The translations under genes were made by a program, and so were the position numbers. This document shows, in pieces, positions 1 to 8,908 of a stretch of DNA of 64,000 nucleotides. The DNA comes from Kordia aestuariivivens (lineage in GTDB: Bacteria > Bacteroidota > Bacteroidia > Flavobacteriales > Flavobacteriaceae). The stretch covers positions 62,001 to 126,000 of the forward strand of contig NZ_JACGWS010000009.1 of the NCBI RefSeq assembly GCF_014397005.1. The letters run 5' to 3'. Within the stretch, counting starts at the first letter, position 1. Each line of letters begins with the position of its first letter. The notes beneath the pieces were generated by a model, which did not search any database, was not told the origin of the DNA, and was given only the letters and a program-made list of their open reading frames with translations.

Positions 1-2
1 AT

Positions 3-536
3 TTTTACATTACGGATAGTTTCTCTTCAATTATCTATAAAGTTACTAAAAGAGGTAAAGCTACTATATTAATAAATGATAAAAGGTTGGCTTCTCCCGC
101 TGGAACGTTTGGACTTAATGGGTTAGCTTATCATCCTGACGGGTTTTTAATCGTTGCATTATACAATGGCGGAAGATTATTTAAAATTCCATTAAAAAAG
201 CCTTCTAATTTTACAGAAATTAATCTGGGTAACAAACCATTTCCTACCATTGATGGCGTATTACTTTTAGATGATAATACTATTGCAGTGGCGTGTAACA
301 ATCTTACTGGAGCAAAATACCCAAGTGCGGTTTATAAAGTAAAGAGCACTAATAATTGGCAATCTGCTAATACTATTGGAGTTTTTGAAACAGGTGACAC
401 GTTTCCCACAACTTTAACTAAAGCAGATAATGATGTATTTGTAGTGTATGCTAAACTTCCAATGCTTTTTGGAGGTGTAAAACCAGTAGCTCAAGAATTT
501 GAAATTACAAAAGTTGAATTCCAAAAAAAAAAGTAA
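3..536 (+). CDS. SMP-30/gluconolactonase-like beta-propeller protein, 5' partial
   Basis: The reading frame is open from the first bases of the window, so the gene begins upstream and only its last 178 codons are seen. The protein has short beta-strand repeats of the kind seen in SMP-30/gluconolactonase/NHL propellers, including the stretches DSFSSIIYKV, NGLAYHPDGFLIVA and DDNTIAVACNN. In that family the propeller binds a metal ion and hydrolyses sugar lactones or acts as a scaffold; the substrate cannot be told here. The signal peptide, if any, lies outside the window. A TTG at 87 could be taken for a start, but the coding pattern continues in frame before it. The DUF1330-like gene follows 17 bases downstream, so the two are probably cotranscribed. 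Confidence 0.6.
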   Translation, partial: FYITDSFSSIIYKVTKRGKATILINDKRLASPAGTFGLNGLAYHPDGFLIVALYNGGRLFKIPLKKPSNFTEINLGNKPFPTIDGVLLLDDNTIAVACNNLTGAKYPSAVYKVKSTNNWQSANTIGVFETGDTFPTTLTKADNDVFVVYAKLPMLFGGVKPVAQEFEITKVEFQKKK

Positions 537-553
537 CTCAAAACAAGAATATT

Positions 554-853
554 ATGTTAGAAAAATCAATAATGATTGTTAATGCGGTGTTAGACCCAAA
601 TGAAAAAGAAGCATTTGCTTTATACTCTGAGCGTTCTGGACCCTTATTTAAAAATGTTGGAGCAAAACCTATTTCAAAATATAAGGTAGCGCAAAATATT
701 GTTGGTGATAAAAAACTTCAAGTAGTTGCGATTATGGAATTTCCAAGCAAGAAAGCTATTTTGGATGTTTTTGAATCAGAAGCATATAAAGAATTACTTC
801 CATTGAGAGCTAAGGCTTTTACTGAATTAGAAGTTTTTATAGGAAAGGAATAA
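554..853 (+). CDS. DUF1330-like small protein
   Basis: The 99-residue protein fits the size and alpha/beta pattern of the DUF1330 ferredoxin-like fold family. It has an N-terminal strand (IMIVNAVLDP), a helix with FALYSERSGPLF, and a central strand VVAIMEFPSKKAILDVFES in which the F-x-S-x-x-x-A pattern is typical. Members are small cytoplasmic dimers of uncertain function, often near oxidoreductases. The ATG at 554 follows the upstream propeller gene by 17 bases, suggesting one transcript. No catalytic residue can be assigned. An alternative start at residue 7 (MIVNAV) is possible and would match the usual family length better. Confidence 0.6.
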   Translation: MLEKSIMIVNAVLDPNEKEAFALYSERSGPLFKNVGAKPISKYKVAQNIVGDKKLQVVAIMEFPSKKAILDVFESEAYKELLPLRAKAFTELEVFIGKE

Positions 854-923
854 ATAAGAAATAATATGTTAATGTGTAGTCATCTTTTTGAAAAGGATTG
901 CTACACATTTTTTAATTGATGTC

Positions 924-1697
924 ATGGAATTATTAAAAGGAATTAAAGCGGTAATAACTGGAGGAAGTGAAGGAATCGGATTTGCTATAGCAATGGCATT
1001 TGTAAAGAATGGTGCAGATGTTATTATCATTTCAAGAAATAAAGATAAGCTTCAAAATGCCAAGGAAAAATTGTCTGTTAGTGGTCAAAATATCTATCCT
1101 ATTTGTTATGACTTATCAAACCTTTCAGAAATACCAAATCTAGTTAAGGAAATACATTTAATTTTTGAGGAAGTAGATGTTTTGGTGAACAATGCAGCCA
1201 TGACTTTATTTGATAAAGTAGAAAATATTAAGCCACAGGATTTAGCTAAAATTATTGAATTGAATGTACAATCTCCCTATGTATTAACTCAACAGTTACT
1301 TCCGTCTCTAGTTAATACAAAAGGAAATATTATTAATATATCATCCTACTTTTCTCATAGAATGATACCAGGAAGATACAGTACAGCTTATTCATTGACT
1401 AAAGGCGCCATAGATGCATTTACTAAGTCTTTAGCCTGTGAATTAGGTCCAAAAGGAGTACGAGTTAATGCAATTGCTCCGGGAAGCGTAAAAACGCCTC
1501 TTTTTAATGCAGCCATGAGAAAAATGAAAAAAGAGGAAAGGATAAAATTTGAGGAATCAGTAAAAACAATCTATCCTATTGGACATGTAGGAGAGCCGGA
1601 TGATTTAGGTGGAATAGCCGTGTTTTTGGCTTCTAATCAAGCTAAATGGGTAACTGGTTCGATAATGAGTATTGATGGCGGACTGACAACTAATTGA
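924..1697 (+). CDS. SDR-family oxidoreductase
   Basis: This is a short-chain dehydrogenase/reductase of about 257 residues. The nucleotide-binding motif TGGSEGIGFA lies near the N terminus, followed by the NNAA motif, a catalytic Ser in INISS, the Tyr-x-x-x-Lys pair in YSLTKGA, and the family C-terminal signature near WVTGSIMSIDGG. Family members use NAD(P)H to interconvert alcohols and ketones; the substrate is unknown. The open frame extends back to a TTG at 888, but the ATG at 924 gives MELLKGIKAVITGG, which places the Rossmann strand at the usual distance from the N terminus, so it was preferred. It lies 70 bases after the DUF1330-like gene on the same strand. Confidence 0.85.
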   Translation: MELLKGIKAVITGGSEGIGFAIAMAFVKNGADVIIISRNKDKLQNAKEKLSVSGQNIYPICYDLSNLSEIPNLVKEIHLIFEEVDVLVNNAAMTLFDKVENIKPQDLAKIIELNVQSPYVLTQQLLPSLVNTKGNIINISSYFSHRMIPGRYSTAYSLTKGAIDAFTKSLACELGPKGVRVNAIAPGSVKTPLFNAAMRKMKKEERIKFEESVKTIYPIGHVGEPDDLGGIAVFLASNQAKWVTGSIMSIDGGLTTN

Positions 1698-2038
1698 TTA
1701 ACGTATATATAAATCACTATTTCATCTAATATAACTTCTTTCTGATGGCGTGAGGTAAAAGGTTAAGGTTGAAAAAAATGAACTAAATAGAACATTATTT
1801 GAACTAATATCTATAAACTAATAAATCTGACTTTTTTACTTTTGAACAGTAGTTTTATTGTGTGTTAAAACACACTATTTCAGTGCGCTAATATAATATT
1901 TCTGCTCTTAGCTGAGTAAAATTAATATAGGTTTAGGTGTAATTGAATTATTGCAAATTTAGAATTCTTAGGTGCAAATTGATGGTGACTTGCCTAATGT
2001 TAATTCTTAAAAATATGTTTAAAATTGAAAATAGTAAT
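1698..2038. other. Intergenic stretch without recognised features
   Basis: About 340 bases separate the SDR gene from the DUF4386-like gene. The sequence is AT-rich. No tRNA, convincing hairpin terminator or conserved small reading frame was recognised. The open frame of the downstream gene extends back to a TTG at 1943, but the extension is Cys- and Lys-rich and does not look like a signal or conserved segment. Confidence 0.4.
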
Positions 2039-2746
2039 ATGAATAAAAATAGTGATATGAAACAAAAAAAATTAGCGAGGCTAGCAGGCTTTTATTATTT
2101 AATTAATGTGATTTTAAGTGTTTTTTATATGGAATACTTACCATCTCAAATTGTAGTTTGGGGAGATGCAGAGGCAACTATGAGCAACTTGTTAAATAAT
2201 GAAATGTTGTATAGATTTGGGGTTATAGCGGGTATTTTTGTCCATATAAGTTTTATTATGTTGCCCTTAACACTCTATAGGTTATTAAACCACATCAATA
2301 AGCAATATGCTATTGTAATGGTTCTATTTGCATTAATCAGTGTACCTATTTCCTTTACACTTTTAATTGATCAGATAGAATTGATTGGGATAGTAACCGA
2401 TTATAGTTCTTTGGATATTACCGGACAGACAGGTGCAAATTTAAAGGCGATAACATTTTTTGAAAGACTAACAAATGGTTTTTTTCTATGTCAAACGTTT
2501 TGGGGACTTTGGTTATTTCCTTTTGGTTATTTAGTATTTAAGTCTGGCTTTCTTCCAAAATTTTTGGGTGTTGCCTTAATGCTGGGTTGTATTACATATA
2601 TGATTGATGTTGTTGGAGGTGTTATGTTCTCAAACTATTATGAGTACTTCAATACAAGAATACTTATCATTCCGGCTGCAATAGGAGAAATTGGTATGTG
2701 TCTTTGGCTTTTAATTGTTGGCGTAAAGGCGAATATAAAATTTTAA
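2039..2746 (+). CDS. DUF4386-like membrane protein
   Basis: The protein has about 235 residues and six hydrophobic helices. It starts with a basic patch (KQKKLARLAGFYYLINV) that resembles the DUF4386 family, whose members are polytopic inner-membrane proteins of unknown function. Other family-like features are the RFGVIAGIF segment and the hydrophobic run around LFPFGYLVFKSGFLPKFLG. The start is chosen at the ATG at 2039 (MNKNSDMKQKK), because the longer frame from a TTG at 1943 adds a poor leader. An internal ATG at 2057 is also possible. The AraC-type regulator follows 58 bases downstream, so the two may form a small unit. Confidence 0.65.
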   Translation: MNKNSDMKQKKLARLAGFYYLINVILSVFYMEYLPSQIVVWGDAEATMSNLLNNEMLYRFGVIAGIFVHISFIMLPLTLYRLLNHINKQYAIVMVLFALISVPISFTLLIDQIELIGIVTDYSSLDITGQTGANLKAITFFERLTNGFFLCQTFWGLWLFPFGYLVFKSGFLPKFLGVALMLGCITYMIDVVGGVMFSNYYEYFNTRILIIPAAIGEIGMCLWLLIVGVKANIKF

Positions 2747-2804
2747 AAATTGTACTGCTCGATTTTTATAAAGCAGGTTTTTCGAGGATAACAAAATAAA
2801 AGTG

Positions 2805-3677
2805 ATGATAACAATTCCAAAATATTTTTCTGAATCGAATCTTAATAAAGATGTTGTACATAAAATGGGCGGTAATACTGTTGTTTTACTTAATAGACAA
2901 AACGAAACCGAAAGATCAAGAATTAACCTAACACAGCATTTGATAGCTTTTGGAATTGAAGGAAAAAAATACTTTCACTCTCTTTCGGATGATACGATAC
3001 TATATAGAAATGAAGCTATTTTTCTGAAAAAAGGATTGTTTTTAACGACCGAGAAAGTTCTGGAAAGTAATAATTATAAAAGTATTTTATTTTTTGTAGA
3101 TGATAATCTACTTCTTAATTTTTTCAACAAGAATGGTAAATATTTCCTACATCCAAGTTCTAATGAAGATTTACCCAATTATTTTAAATTTGAAAACACT
3201 CCAAATTTAAGCGCATATATAAATTCTTTATTACCTTATTTTGAAAATAGGAATGTCTTAAATGAACCGCTGTTTAAAGTGAAGTTTGAGGAGTTATTAT
3301 TGAATTTTATACTGAATGATAGACAGCACTTCTTCAAAAAATTTCTAGTAAATTTAAATAAAAAGAACAGCTATAATCTGCGTGAATTTATGTTTCAAAA
3401 TTATACAAGAAACTTAAGAATAGAAGATTTTGCTTATTTAAACGGAATGAGTCTCTCTTCTTTTAAAAGAAATTTTGAAAAAACTTTTGATTTGACTCCC
3501 GCAAAATGGTTAAAAGGAAAACGTTTAGAAAAAGCAGAATTTTTGCTTCAAACTTCTGATCATAATGTGGGTGAAATTGCATTGGAAGTAGGGTATGAAA
3601 ACCTGTCTCATTTCATTAGAGTGTTTAAATCTCATTTTAATATAACACCAAAGAAGTACCAAGAAAAATTCACTTGA
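2805..3677 (+). CDS. AraC-family transcriptional regulator
   Basis: The C-terminal 100 residues form the two helix-turn-helix units of AraC/XylS regulators: the first around IEDFAYLNGMSLSSFKRNFE, the second around VGEIALEVGYENLSHFIRVF, ending with FNITPKKYQ. The N-terminal 170 residues lack the usual cupin signature and resemble the ligand-sensing half of the AraC group common in Flavobacteria. The ATG at 2805 is preferred over the GTG immediately before it. The gene follows the DUF4386-like gene and could regulate nearby enzyme genes; no operator was identified. Confidence 0.85.
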   Translation: MITIPKYFSESNLNKDVVHKMGGNTVVLLNRQNETERSRINLTQHLIAFGIEGKKYFHSLSDDTILYRNEAIFLKKGLFLTTEKVLESNNYKSILFFVDDNLLLNFFNKNGKYFLHPSSNEDLPNYFKFENTPNLSAYINSLLPYFENRNVLNEPLFKVKFEELLLNFILNDRQHFFKKFLVNLNKKNSYNLREFMFQNYTRNLRIEDFAYLNGMSLSSFKRNFEKTFDLTPAKWLKGKRLEKAEFLLQTSDHNVGEIALEVGYENLSHFIRVFKSHFNITPKKYQEKFT

Positions 3678-3831
3678 TTGCTTTTGCCTTTTTTCGGAAG
3701 AAAATGTGTTTAAAACTTTAACTGACTCATAATAAATGTTAGTTGGTTTTTATCATAAATTAATTGGACTTTATTAAATATATAAATCTTAAAAAGATCT
3801 AGATATTAGAAATTAACAAAAAACGAACAGA

Positions 3832-4387
3832 ATGAGTAAATTAAAATTAGGGAATGCAGTAGATTCTGTGGTTGCTAAGAAAATATTAGATAAGGCCAAA
3901 AAATCACTTGGTTTTGTTCCTAATATGTATAATAACATGGCACACAGCCCTGCTTTATTAGATATATATATATAATTATGCTTATGATAGCTTTAGATCC
4001 AACTCAGGATTTTCTCCTATTGAGCAAGAAGTTGTATTTCTATCAATTGCCTATCAAAATAATTGTGAGTATTGTATGGCAGCCCACAGTTTTGTTGCAG
4101 ATGCTATGTCTAAAGTTCCAAAAGAGATTACACATTTAATTCGAATTGGAGGAACGATCCCTGTTTATAGACTTAATGAACTTTCAATACTAAGTCGATT
4201 GCTTACAGAAAACCGAGGTCATGCTACCCAAAAAGAAATAGATGATTTTTTATCAGCGGGATATGATGAATCTCATGTTTTAGATATAATAGCGGCGATT
4301 GGTGTTAAGACGATGAGTAACTATTCAAACCATTTAACACACCCAGAAGTTGACCCTGCTTTTGAAGGAAGAAGGTGGTCAAAATAA
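3832..4387 (+). pseudogene. AhpD/carboxymuconolactone decarboxylase-like gene, frameshifted
   Basis: Two frames together make one AhpD-like protein. The first begins at the ATG at 3832 (MSKLKLGNAVDSVVAKK) and includes GFVPNMYNNMAHSPALLD, typical of the family N terminus. It hits a stop at 3973-3975 right after an AT dinucleotide run. The second frame continues from that run with a helix, then NCEYCMAAH, the CxxC-x-x-x-H redox motif of AhpD-type hydroperoxide reductases, and on to the TAA ending at 4387. Adding one AT unit would restore a single protein of about 186 residues. The gene may be decayed, phase-variable or affected by a sequencing error. An internal ATG at 4076 cannot give a whole redox domain because it starts after both motif cysteines. 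Confidence 0.75.
3962..3974. repeat. AT dinucleotide run at the AhpD frameshift
   Basis: Thirteen bases of alternating A and T (6.5 units) lie exactly where the reading frame of the AhpD-like gene switches. Such runs are prone to slipped-strand mispairing. Gain of one unit would restore the frame. Confidence 0.8.
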
Positions 4388-4662
4388 GGAATAGATTTAA
4401 TTTAGTCCCGCACTAACCATAGTCGAGACTTTGTGCATAATTCTATTACAAAATCATATAATAAAACAACAAATTATGATTGGAATTAATCAATTAGTAA
4501 TGCCAGAAATGAAATTAGAAATTGAAATAACTGGAGCACGCTAAAGGAAAAAACTATGCTCAACAACGCATAACGATTATAATGGTAGAAAAATCACAAT
4601 GGAGCGGATTGTAAAATAAAAGACTTGGTAAAAAGTAAACTTTAAAAAAATAAGTTTTACGA
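4388..4662. other. Intergenic region with a possible small relic frame
   Basis: This 275-base stretch holds a 22-codon frame at 4476-4544 beginning MIGINQLVMPEMK, which looks like a leftover N terminus rather than a gene. Nothing else was recognised. Confidence 0.3.
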
Positions 4663-4989
4663 ATGAAAAATATAGTAAAAAAAGAAAATGCAACAAGAAG
4701 ACGATTTTCAGGGGTTGACTTTGTAGTGCTCTCTATAGGAAAGGACACTATGGTTACTAAAATGTTATATAAATTGACTGATTTTGTTCCTTTTCACAAA
4801 CATCCTAACGAACAAAGCGGTTATGTCATTTCAGGAAAATATAAATTGAAATTTGGTGGAAAAGAATATGACTTAAAGGAAGGAGATACCTATTCTATTC
4901 CAGCAGATATTAAACATTCAATAGAAATAATTGAGGCTGGAGAAGTTGTTGATGTGTTTTCACCAATTAGACAAGACTATCTACTATAA
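4663..4989 (+). CDS. Cupin-domain protein
   Basis: The 108-residue protein is a single small cupin barrel. Cupin motif 1 is visible as PFHKHPNEQSGYVISG (two His, a Glu and the G-x-x-x-x-G-like ending) and motif 2 as GDTYSIPADIKHSIE. These residues normally bind a metal ion. Small cupins act as sensors, epimerases or dioxygenases, and the role here is unknown. The ATG at 4663 is the first in frame. An internal ATG at 4750 would remove the first strands, so it is less likely. It lies 46 bases before the HD-domain gene on the same strand. Confidence 0.8.
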   Translation: MKNIVKKENATRRRFSGVDFVVLSIGKDTMVTKMLYKLTDFVPFHKHPNEQSGYVISGKYKLKFGGKEYDLKEGDTYSIPADIKHSIEIIEAGEVVDVFSPIRQDYLL

Positions 4990-5035
4990 GAAAATGTTCA
5001 GCAAATTTTAATAAAGAACTAATTGAAAAAATAGT

Positions 5036-5788
5036 ATGGAAAATAATAACATTCTGGGGAGTTACGCTTGGGGAATTAGAACCAAAGGAAATTTGAATAC
5101 CCTCAATAAATTAAATTTATCCTTGAAAGCAATAGCAATGAAAATCAAGGGAAGGAAATCAGATTTAAAAATTGACTTTGATGTTGACCATTTGAGATTA
5201 CCTGACAGTTCATTAGTTCAGCAGACGCTTGAATATATTAACGATGTTCATAAGGAACCTTTAAAAAATCATTGTTTGAGGTCCTTTGCATTCGGAGATA
5301 TTTTTGGAAATGCAGAAAAAATAAAATACGATAGAGAATTGTATGCTCTTTCAGCACTTCTGCACGATTTAGGATTAGAGGATTCCCACTGCTGCCTGCA
5401 CGATGATATTGATTGTTTTGCGATTGAAGGAGCGAAAGAAGCTGGATTTTTTCTAAGTAAGAATGGGTTGAACGAACAGAAAATTGCAATTGTACAAGAT
5501 TCAATCGCCTTTCATTTGAACCTAAACATTCCAAAACCAATTGGAGAAGCTTATTTACTTAATAAAGCATCTGCAACAGATACTATAGGTCTTTATAAGC
5601 ACGAATTATCTGAGAAAACAGTAAATCAAATTTTGGAAAAATACCCGAGGCTGAGCTTTAATTTAGATATTCATGAAATGTTAAAAAAACAATGCAAAAT
5701 TAGGCCCAAATCGAGAATTACATTTCTTTATAAAAATGGTTTTGGAGGAATGTTAAAAGAGAATAGATTTAGTGAAAATGTGCTGTAA
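5036..5788 (+). CDS. HD-domain metal-dependent phosphohydrolase-like protein
   Basis: The protein (250 residues) contains an HD-superfamily core: a conserved His in KNHCLRSF, the paired His-Asp in ALLHDLGLE, and a following His in DSIAFHLNLN. The arrangement resembles the cyanamide hydratase-like HD group, which in fungi hydrates cyanamide, although bacterial relatives have various unproven roles. There is no signal peptide, so a cytoplasmic enzyme is expected. It follows the cupin gene by 46 bases, and the two are probably cotranscribed. The reaction is not determined by the sequence. Confidence 0.7.
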   Translation: MENNNILGSYAWGIRTKGNLNTLNKLNLSLKAIAMKIKGRKSDLKIDFDVDHLRLPDSSLVQQTLEYINDVHKEPLKNHCLRSFAFGDIFGNAEKIKYDRELYALSALLHDLGLEDSHCCLHDDIDCFAIEGAKEAGFFLSKNGLNEQKIAIVQDSIAFHLNLNIPKPIGEAYLLNKASATDTIGLYKHELSEKTVNQILEKYPRLSFNLDIHEMLKKQCKIRPKSRITFLYKNGFGGMLKENRFSENVL

Positions 5789-5970
5789 TACTTTATATAA
5801 ATTACGACTAAGGTATATCTCATTTTGAGAGGTTTATGTCAAACTGAAAAGGATATAATCATTAACTATATACAACTTAAGTATTTAAAAAATAAAAACC
5901 ATTGTCATAAGACAATGATCATCTAACGTGATAATAATAACTTTGTGACTATCTCAATAAACTAATAAAT

Positions 5971-6540
5971 ATGTTTACCCAACTAGAAAATTACATTGAA
6001 AAACACGGAGAGATTGATCAAAAAGACTTGAAGAAAATCATTTCAAAATTCAAATCAAGAACTACGGTTAGAAAGGAAATGCTATGCAATATTGATCAGA
6101 CATGTAAGCACTTTTATTTCATAAATAAAGGATGTTTAAGACTCTATGAAATCGACGATAAAGGAAATGAGGTTACGGGCTTCTTTGCTTTAGAAGATAG
6201 TATTATTTCGGCCAACACTAGTTTCATACTACAAAAACCATCTAGAGACTGTTTGGTATCATTAGAACCTTCCGAATTATTAGTAATACATCATAGTGAT
6301 TTTTATGACTTGATTAAAACAGTTCCAGAGTTTGCGGCTGTTTTTCATAAATTTTTAGAATTTGCTTTCATTCACTCTCAAATGCGCATTTACAGCTTTT
6401 TGGGAATGGAAGGGATAGATAAATTGAGATGGGTTATGGAACATGAGCCTAAATTATTATCTCGTATTTCAAGTAAAGCTGTTGCTTCCTATTTAGGCAT
6501 GACAAATTCTACGCTTAGTAAATTAAGAGCAAAGTTGTAG
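5971..6540 (+). CDS. Crp/Fnr-like cyclic nucleotide-binding regulator
   Basis: The 189-residue protein has the cNMP-binding beta-roll fold (KHFYFINKGCLRLYEIDDKGNEV, then GFFALEDSI) and a C-terminal helix-turn-helix (SSKAVASYLGMTNSTLSKLR). This domain order and length are typical of Bacteroidota Crp/Fnr-like regulators that often sit beside a gene they control. The ligand is unknown; the Arg-Ser residues of classic cAMP binding are not clearly present. The DMT transporter starts 10 bases downstream, so it is probably cotranscribed and may be linked in function. Confidence 0.85.
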   Translation: MFTQLENYIEKHGEIDQKDLKKIISKFKSRTTVRKEMLCNIDQTCKHFYFINKGCLRLYEIDDKGNEVTGFFALEDSIISANTSFILQKPSRDCLVSLEPSELLVIHHSDFYDLIKTVPEFAAVFHKFLEFAFIHSQMRIYSFLGMEGIDKLRWVMEHEPKLLSRISSKAVASYLGMTNSTLSKLRAKL

Positions 6541-6550
6541 GCTAGTTTAT

Positions 6551-7438
6551 ATGAAAGCCACAAATTATTTGATAATTTCCGCCGTATTTTTGGGATTGAA
6601 CTTTCACTTAGCTAAAATAATATTAAAAGAAGTTGATTTTTTAGAAGCTGGCTTTTGGAGATTCTTGTTTGGAGTTTTAACGTTAATTGTTTTTGGTTTT
6701 AAGAACTTACCGAAATTTAAAATCATTAGACTTAATTTAAAAGGTATTTTACTAACTGGTTTTATTGGTCTTTTCGGGTTTAATTTCTTTTTCTTTTTAG
6801 GATTGCTACATACGTCCGCATTAAACGCAGCACTTATTGTTAGTCTTAACCCTGCACTAACAATTGTATTTTCAAAACTGATCTTAAAAACGTCAATAGA
6901 AAAGATTCAAATAATTGGTATAATCATAGCACTTTTTGGAGTTACTTATTTGATCTTAAAGGGCAATATTATCAATCTTATTGACATCCAATTTAATTCA
7001 GGAGACATTCTAATTCTTATAGCAAATGTCTTTTTTGCATTGCATCATGTTTGGGTGAGAAAATATAATTCAACTATTTCAAATTTAAATTTTACGTTTT
7101 TAACTAGTTTATGCTGCCTCATAGGTTTTATCTTTTTATTGCCAATAAATGGTGTTCCTAAGGTAACGGTATATACTTCTAATTTTTGGTTGGCCGCAAT
7201 TGGAATAGGAATTTTAGGGACAGCTTTAGCCTATTTTTTATGGCAAAAAGGAGTTCAGATTAAAGGTGCAGATAAAGCAGGTGTTTTTACAAATATTATT
7301 CCTTTATCTACAGCTTTATTTGCTGTTGTGTTTGGAGAGAATTTACATCAATTTCACTTAATAGGAGGTTTATGTATTGGATTTGGTTTACTTATTAGTA
7401 AAAAAACGTCTTCAAAATTATCTAAAGCGTTGTCATAG
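6551..7438 (+). CDS. EamA/DMT-family transporter
   Basis: The 295-residue membrane protein has ten hydrophobic helices in two repeats of five, the EamA pattern. It shows typical features: NFHLAKIILKEV near the start, ALNAALIVSLNPALTIVFSKLIL in helices 3-4 of the first half, and LGTALAYFLWQKGVQIKGADKAGVFTNIIPL in the second half. Members export metabolites or amino acids from the cytoplasm; the substrate is unknown. It lies 10 bases after the Crp-like regulator, suggesting an inducible efflux pair. Confidence 0.85.
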   Translation: MKATNYLIISAVFLGLNFHLAKIILKEVDFLEAGFWRFLFGVLTLIVFGFKNLPKFKIIRLNLKGILLTGFIGLFGFNFFFFLGLLHTSALNAALIVSLNPALTIVFSKLILKTSIEKIQIIGIIIALFGVTYLILKGNIINLIDIQFNSGDILILIANVFFALHHVWVRKYNSTISNLNFTFLTSLCCLIGFIFLLPINGVPKVTVYTSNFWLAAIGIGILGTALAYFLWQKGVQIKGADKAGVFTNIIPLSTALFAVVFGENLHQFHLIGGLCIGFGLLISKKTSSKLSKALS

Positions 7439-7520
7439 GACAACTTTTAAATCGTCTTCATATCTAATATTTGTGGTGTTGTATTGAACAATGATGTTCA
7501 CAACTTAAAACACATATATT

Positions 7521-7937
7521 ATGCCATTAACATTAACATTAACTGAGGGTGTTTTGCCTATCGGAAAGGAAAAAGATGCCGTTCAACAAATTACAGCATC
7601 ACTATTAAAAACGCATGGTTTAACTGGGAATTCAGTTATGACGCCAAACGTAACTGCAAATGTACATATCGTTCAAAAAGGTCATTCGTTTTCAGGAGGA
7701 GAAGACTTCTCAGGAGCCTGGGCAGAGTGGAAGGTACCATCATTTGCATTGTCTGACAAAACGGTTATCAAACAACATTTTGCTGAAGTAACCGAGATAA
7801 TTTATAAACTGTCTGGAGGTAAACAACCTAAAGATAACATTTACGTAAATGTATTGCACGCTGTAGATGGTGGATGGAATTTAGACGGAATTGCAATGAG
7901 CAACGACGAGTTACTAGATGCAATCTCAAAAGGGTAA
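7521..7937 (+). CDS. Tautomerase-superfamily-like protein
   Basis: The 138-residue protein starts Met-Pro-Leu-Thr, and in the tautomerase superfamily Pro after Met removal is the catalytic base. The remaining pattern is consistent with two beta-alpha-beta units: the helix DAVQQITASLLKTHG and the later helix DKTVIKQHFAEVTEIIYKLSG, followed by the strand NIYVNVLHAVDGGW. It resembles the longer tautomerase variants found near oxidoreductase genes. The assignment rests on the N-terminal proline and the secondary structure; the substrate is not known. It stands alone between the transporter and the hydrolase gene. Confidence 0.5.
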   Translation: MPLTLTLTEGVLPIGKEKDAVQQITASLLKTHGLTGNSVMTPNVTANVHIVQKGHSFSGGEDFSGAWAEWKVPSFALSDKTVIKQHFAEVTEIIYKLSGGKQPKDNIYVNVLHAVDGGWNLDGIAMSNDELLDAISKG

Positions 7938-8075
7938 TTAAAACTTAGCAAGTGCGAATATATAAATATGTTTGAGCTTGTTTCTGTCTATTAAAAAGGT
8001 TGTTATATGACAACGTTTACATTTCAAATGTTTCTGACTTTTGAAATAAATCAAATCACTATAAAAATAAATAAA

Positions 8076-8807
8076 ATGAAACATTCAAATAAAACTATAT
8101 TATTAGTTCATGGTGCTTGGGAAGGTGCATGGTCATGGGGAGAAACAGTCCCTTTTTTAGAAGCTGAAGGGCATAAGGTAATTACCTTTGATTTACCTGG
8201 ACACGGCGAAGATAAAACACCAATTTCAGAGATTTCACTTCAGCTATATGCGGATTCGGTTAGAGAGGAACTTGATAAAATTGCCGAGCCAGTTATAGTA
8301 GTGGGGCACAGTTTTGCAGGATATATAATTTCTCAAACTGCAGAAGATTCACCAGAGTATATAGAAAAACTTGTTTTTGTTGCATCAGCCGTGCCTTACG
8401 ATGGAAAACCTGCGGTCCAAATTTTTAAGGAGGACCAAGGAAGTGAGTTATTGGCTAGTATGATAATGTCTGAAGATGAGAGTTATGCTACCTTGGGTAG
8501 ACAAGCTATTAAAGACGTCATAATGACTGGAGCGACTGATGAGCAGGTAGATTATGCATTGCCAAAGTTTGTGAGGCAAGCTACCAAACCATTCTTTGAA
8601 GTCATCAATACTGGTGACAACTTCGAAGGAGTTCCTAAATCTTATGTTGAGACGACTAAAGATAGAGTTATTTCATTAACGGCTCAAAGACTTGTTCAAA
8701 ATGAAACAGGTATTAGTGAAGTTGTTACTCTAGAAGATGGTCATGTCCCTCTGGTTACTGGTCCTGAAAACTTAGGAAAAGCACTCAATAAAATCGCTAT
8801 AAGTTAA
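8076..8807 (+). CDS. Alpha/beta hydrolase, plant esterase/hydroxynitrile lyase-like group
   Basis: The protein (243 residues) has the alpha/beta-hydrolase hallmarks. The oxyanion strand is LLVHGAWEGAWSW, the nucleophile elbow is GHSFAG with Ser as nucleophile, and the catalytic His is near the end in LEDGHVPLV. The lid and overall size match the methylesterase/salicylic-acid-binding-protein-2-like group. The substrate is unknown. The frame opens at 8007, but the ATG at 8076 (MKHSNKTILLVHG) was chosen because it puts the first strand at the usual position and the preceding 23 codons look unconserved. The two DJ-1-like genes follow on the same strand. Confidence 0.85.
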   Translation: MKHSNKTILLVHGAWEGAWSWGETVPFLEAEGHKVITFDLPGHGEDKTPISEISLQLYADSVREELDKIAEPVIVVGHSFAGYIISQTAEDSPEYIEKLVFVASAVPYDGKPAVQIFKEDQGSELLASMIMSEDESYATLGRQAIKDVIMTGATDEQVDYALPKFVRQATKPFFEVINTGDNFEGVPKSYVETTKDRVISLTAQRLVQNETGISEVVTLEDGHVPLVTGPENLGKALNKIAIS

Positions 8808-8908
8808 ATCAAATTTGAGATATAAAAATTAATTGTAAATACAAAACATGAAAATTGATTTTCTGGTTAAATTTCATGTTTTGTGTTTTAAAAAAGAATA
8901 TAATAATT

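Noticed and set aside
4476-4544. 22-codon frame as a small gene.
   Set aside because: It is too short, has no recognisable start signal or conservation evidence, and lies in an intergenic spacer.
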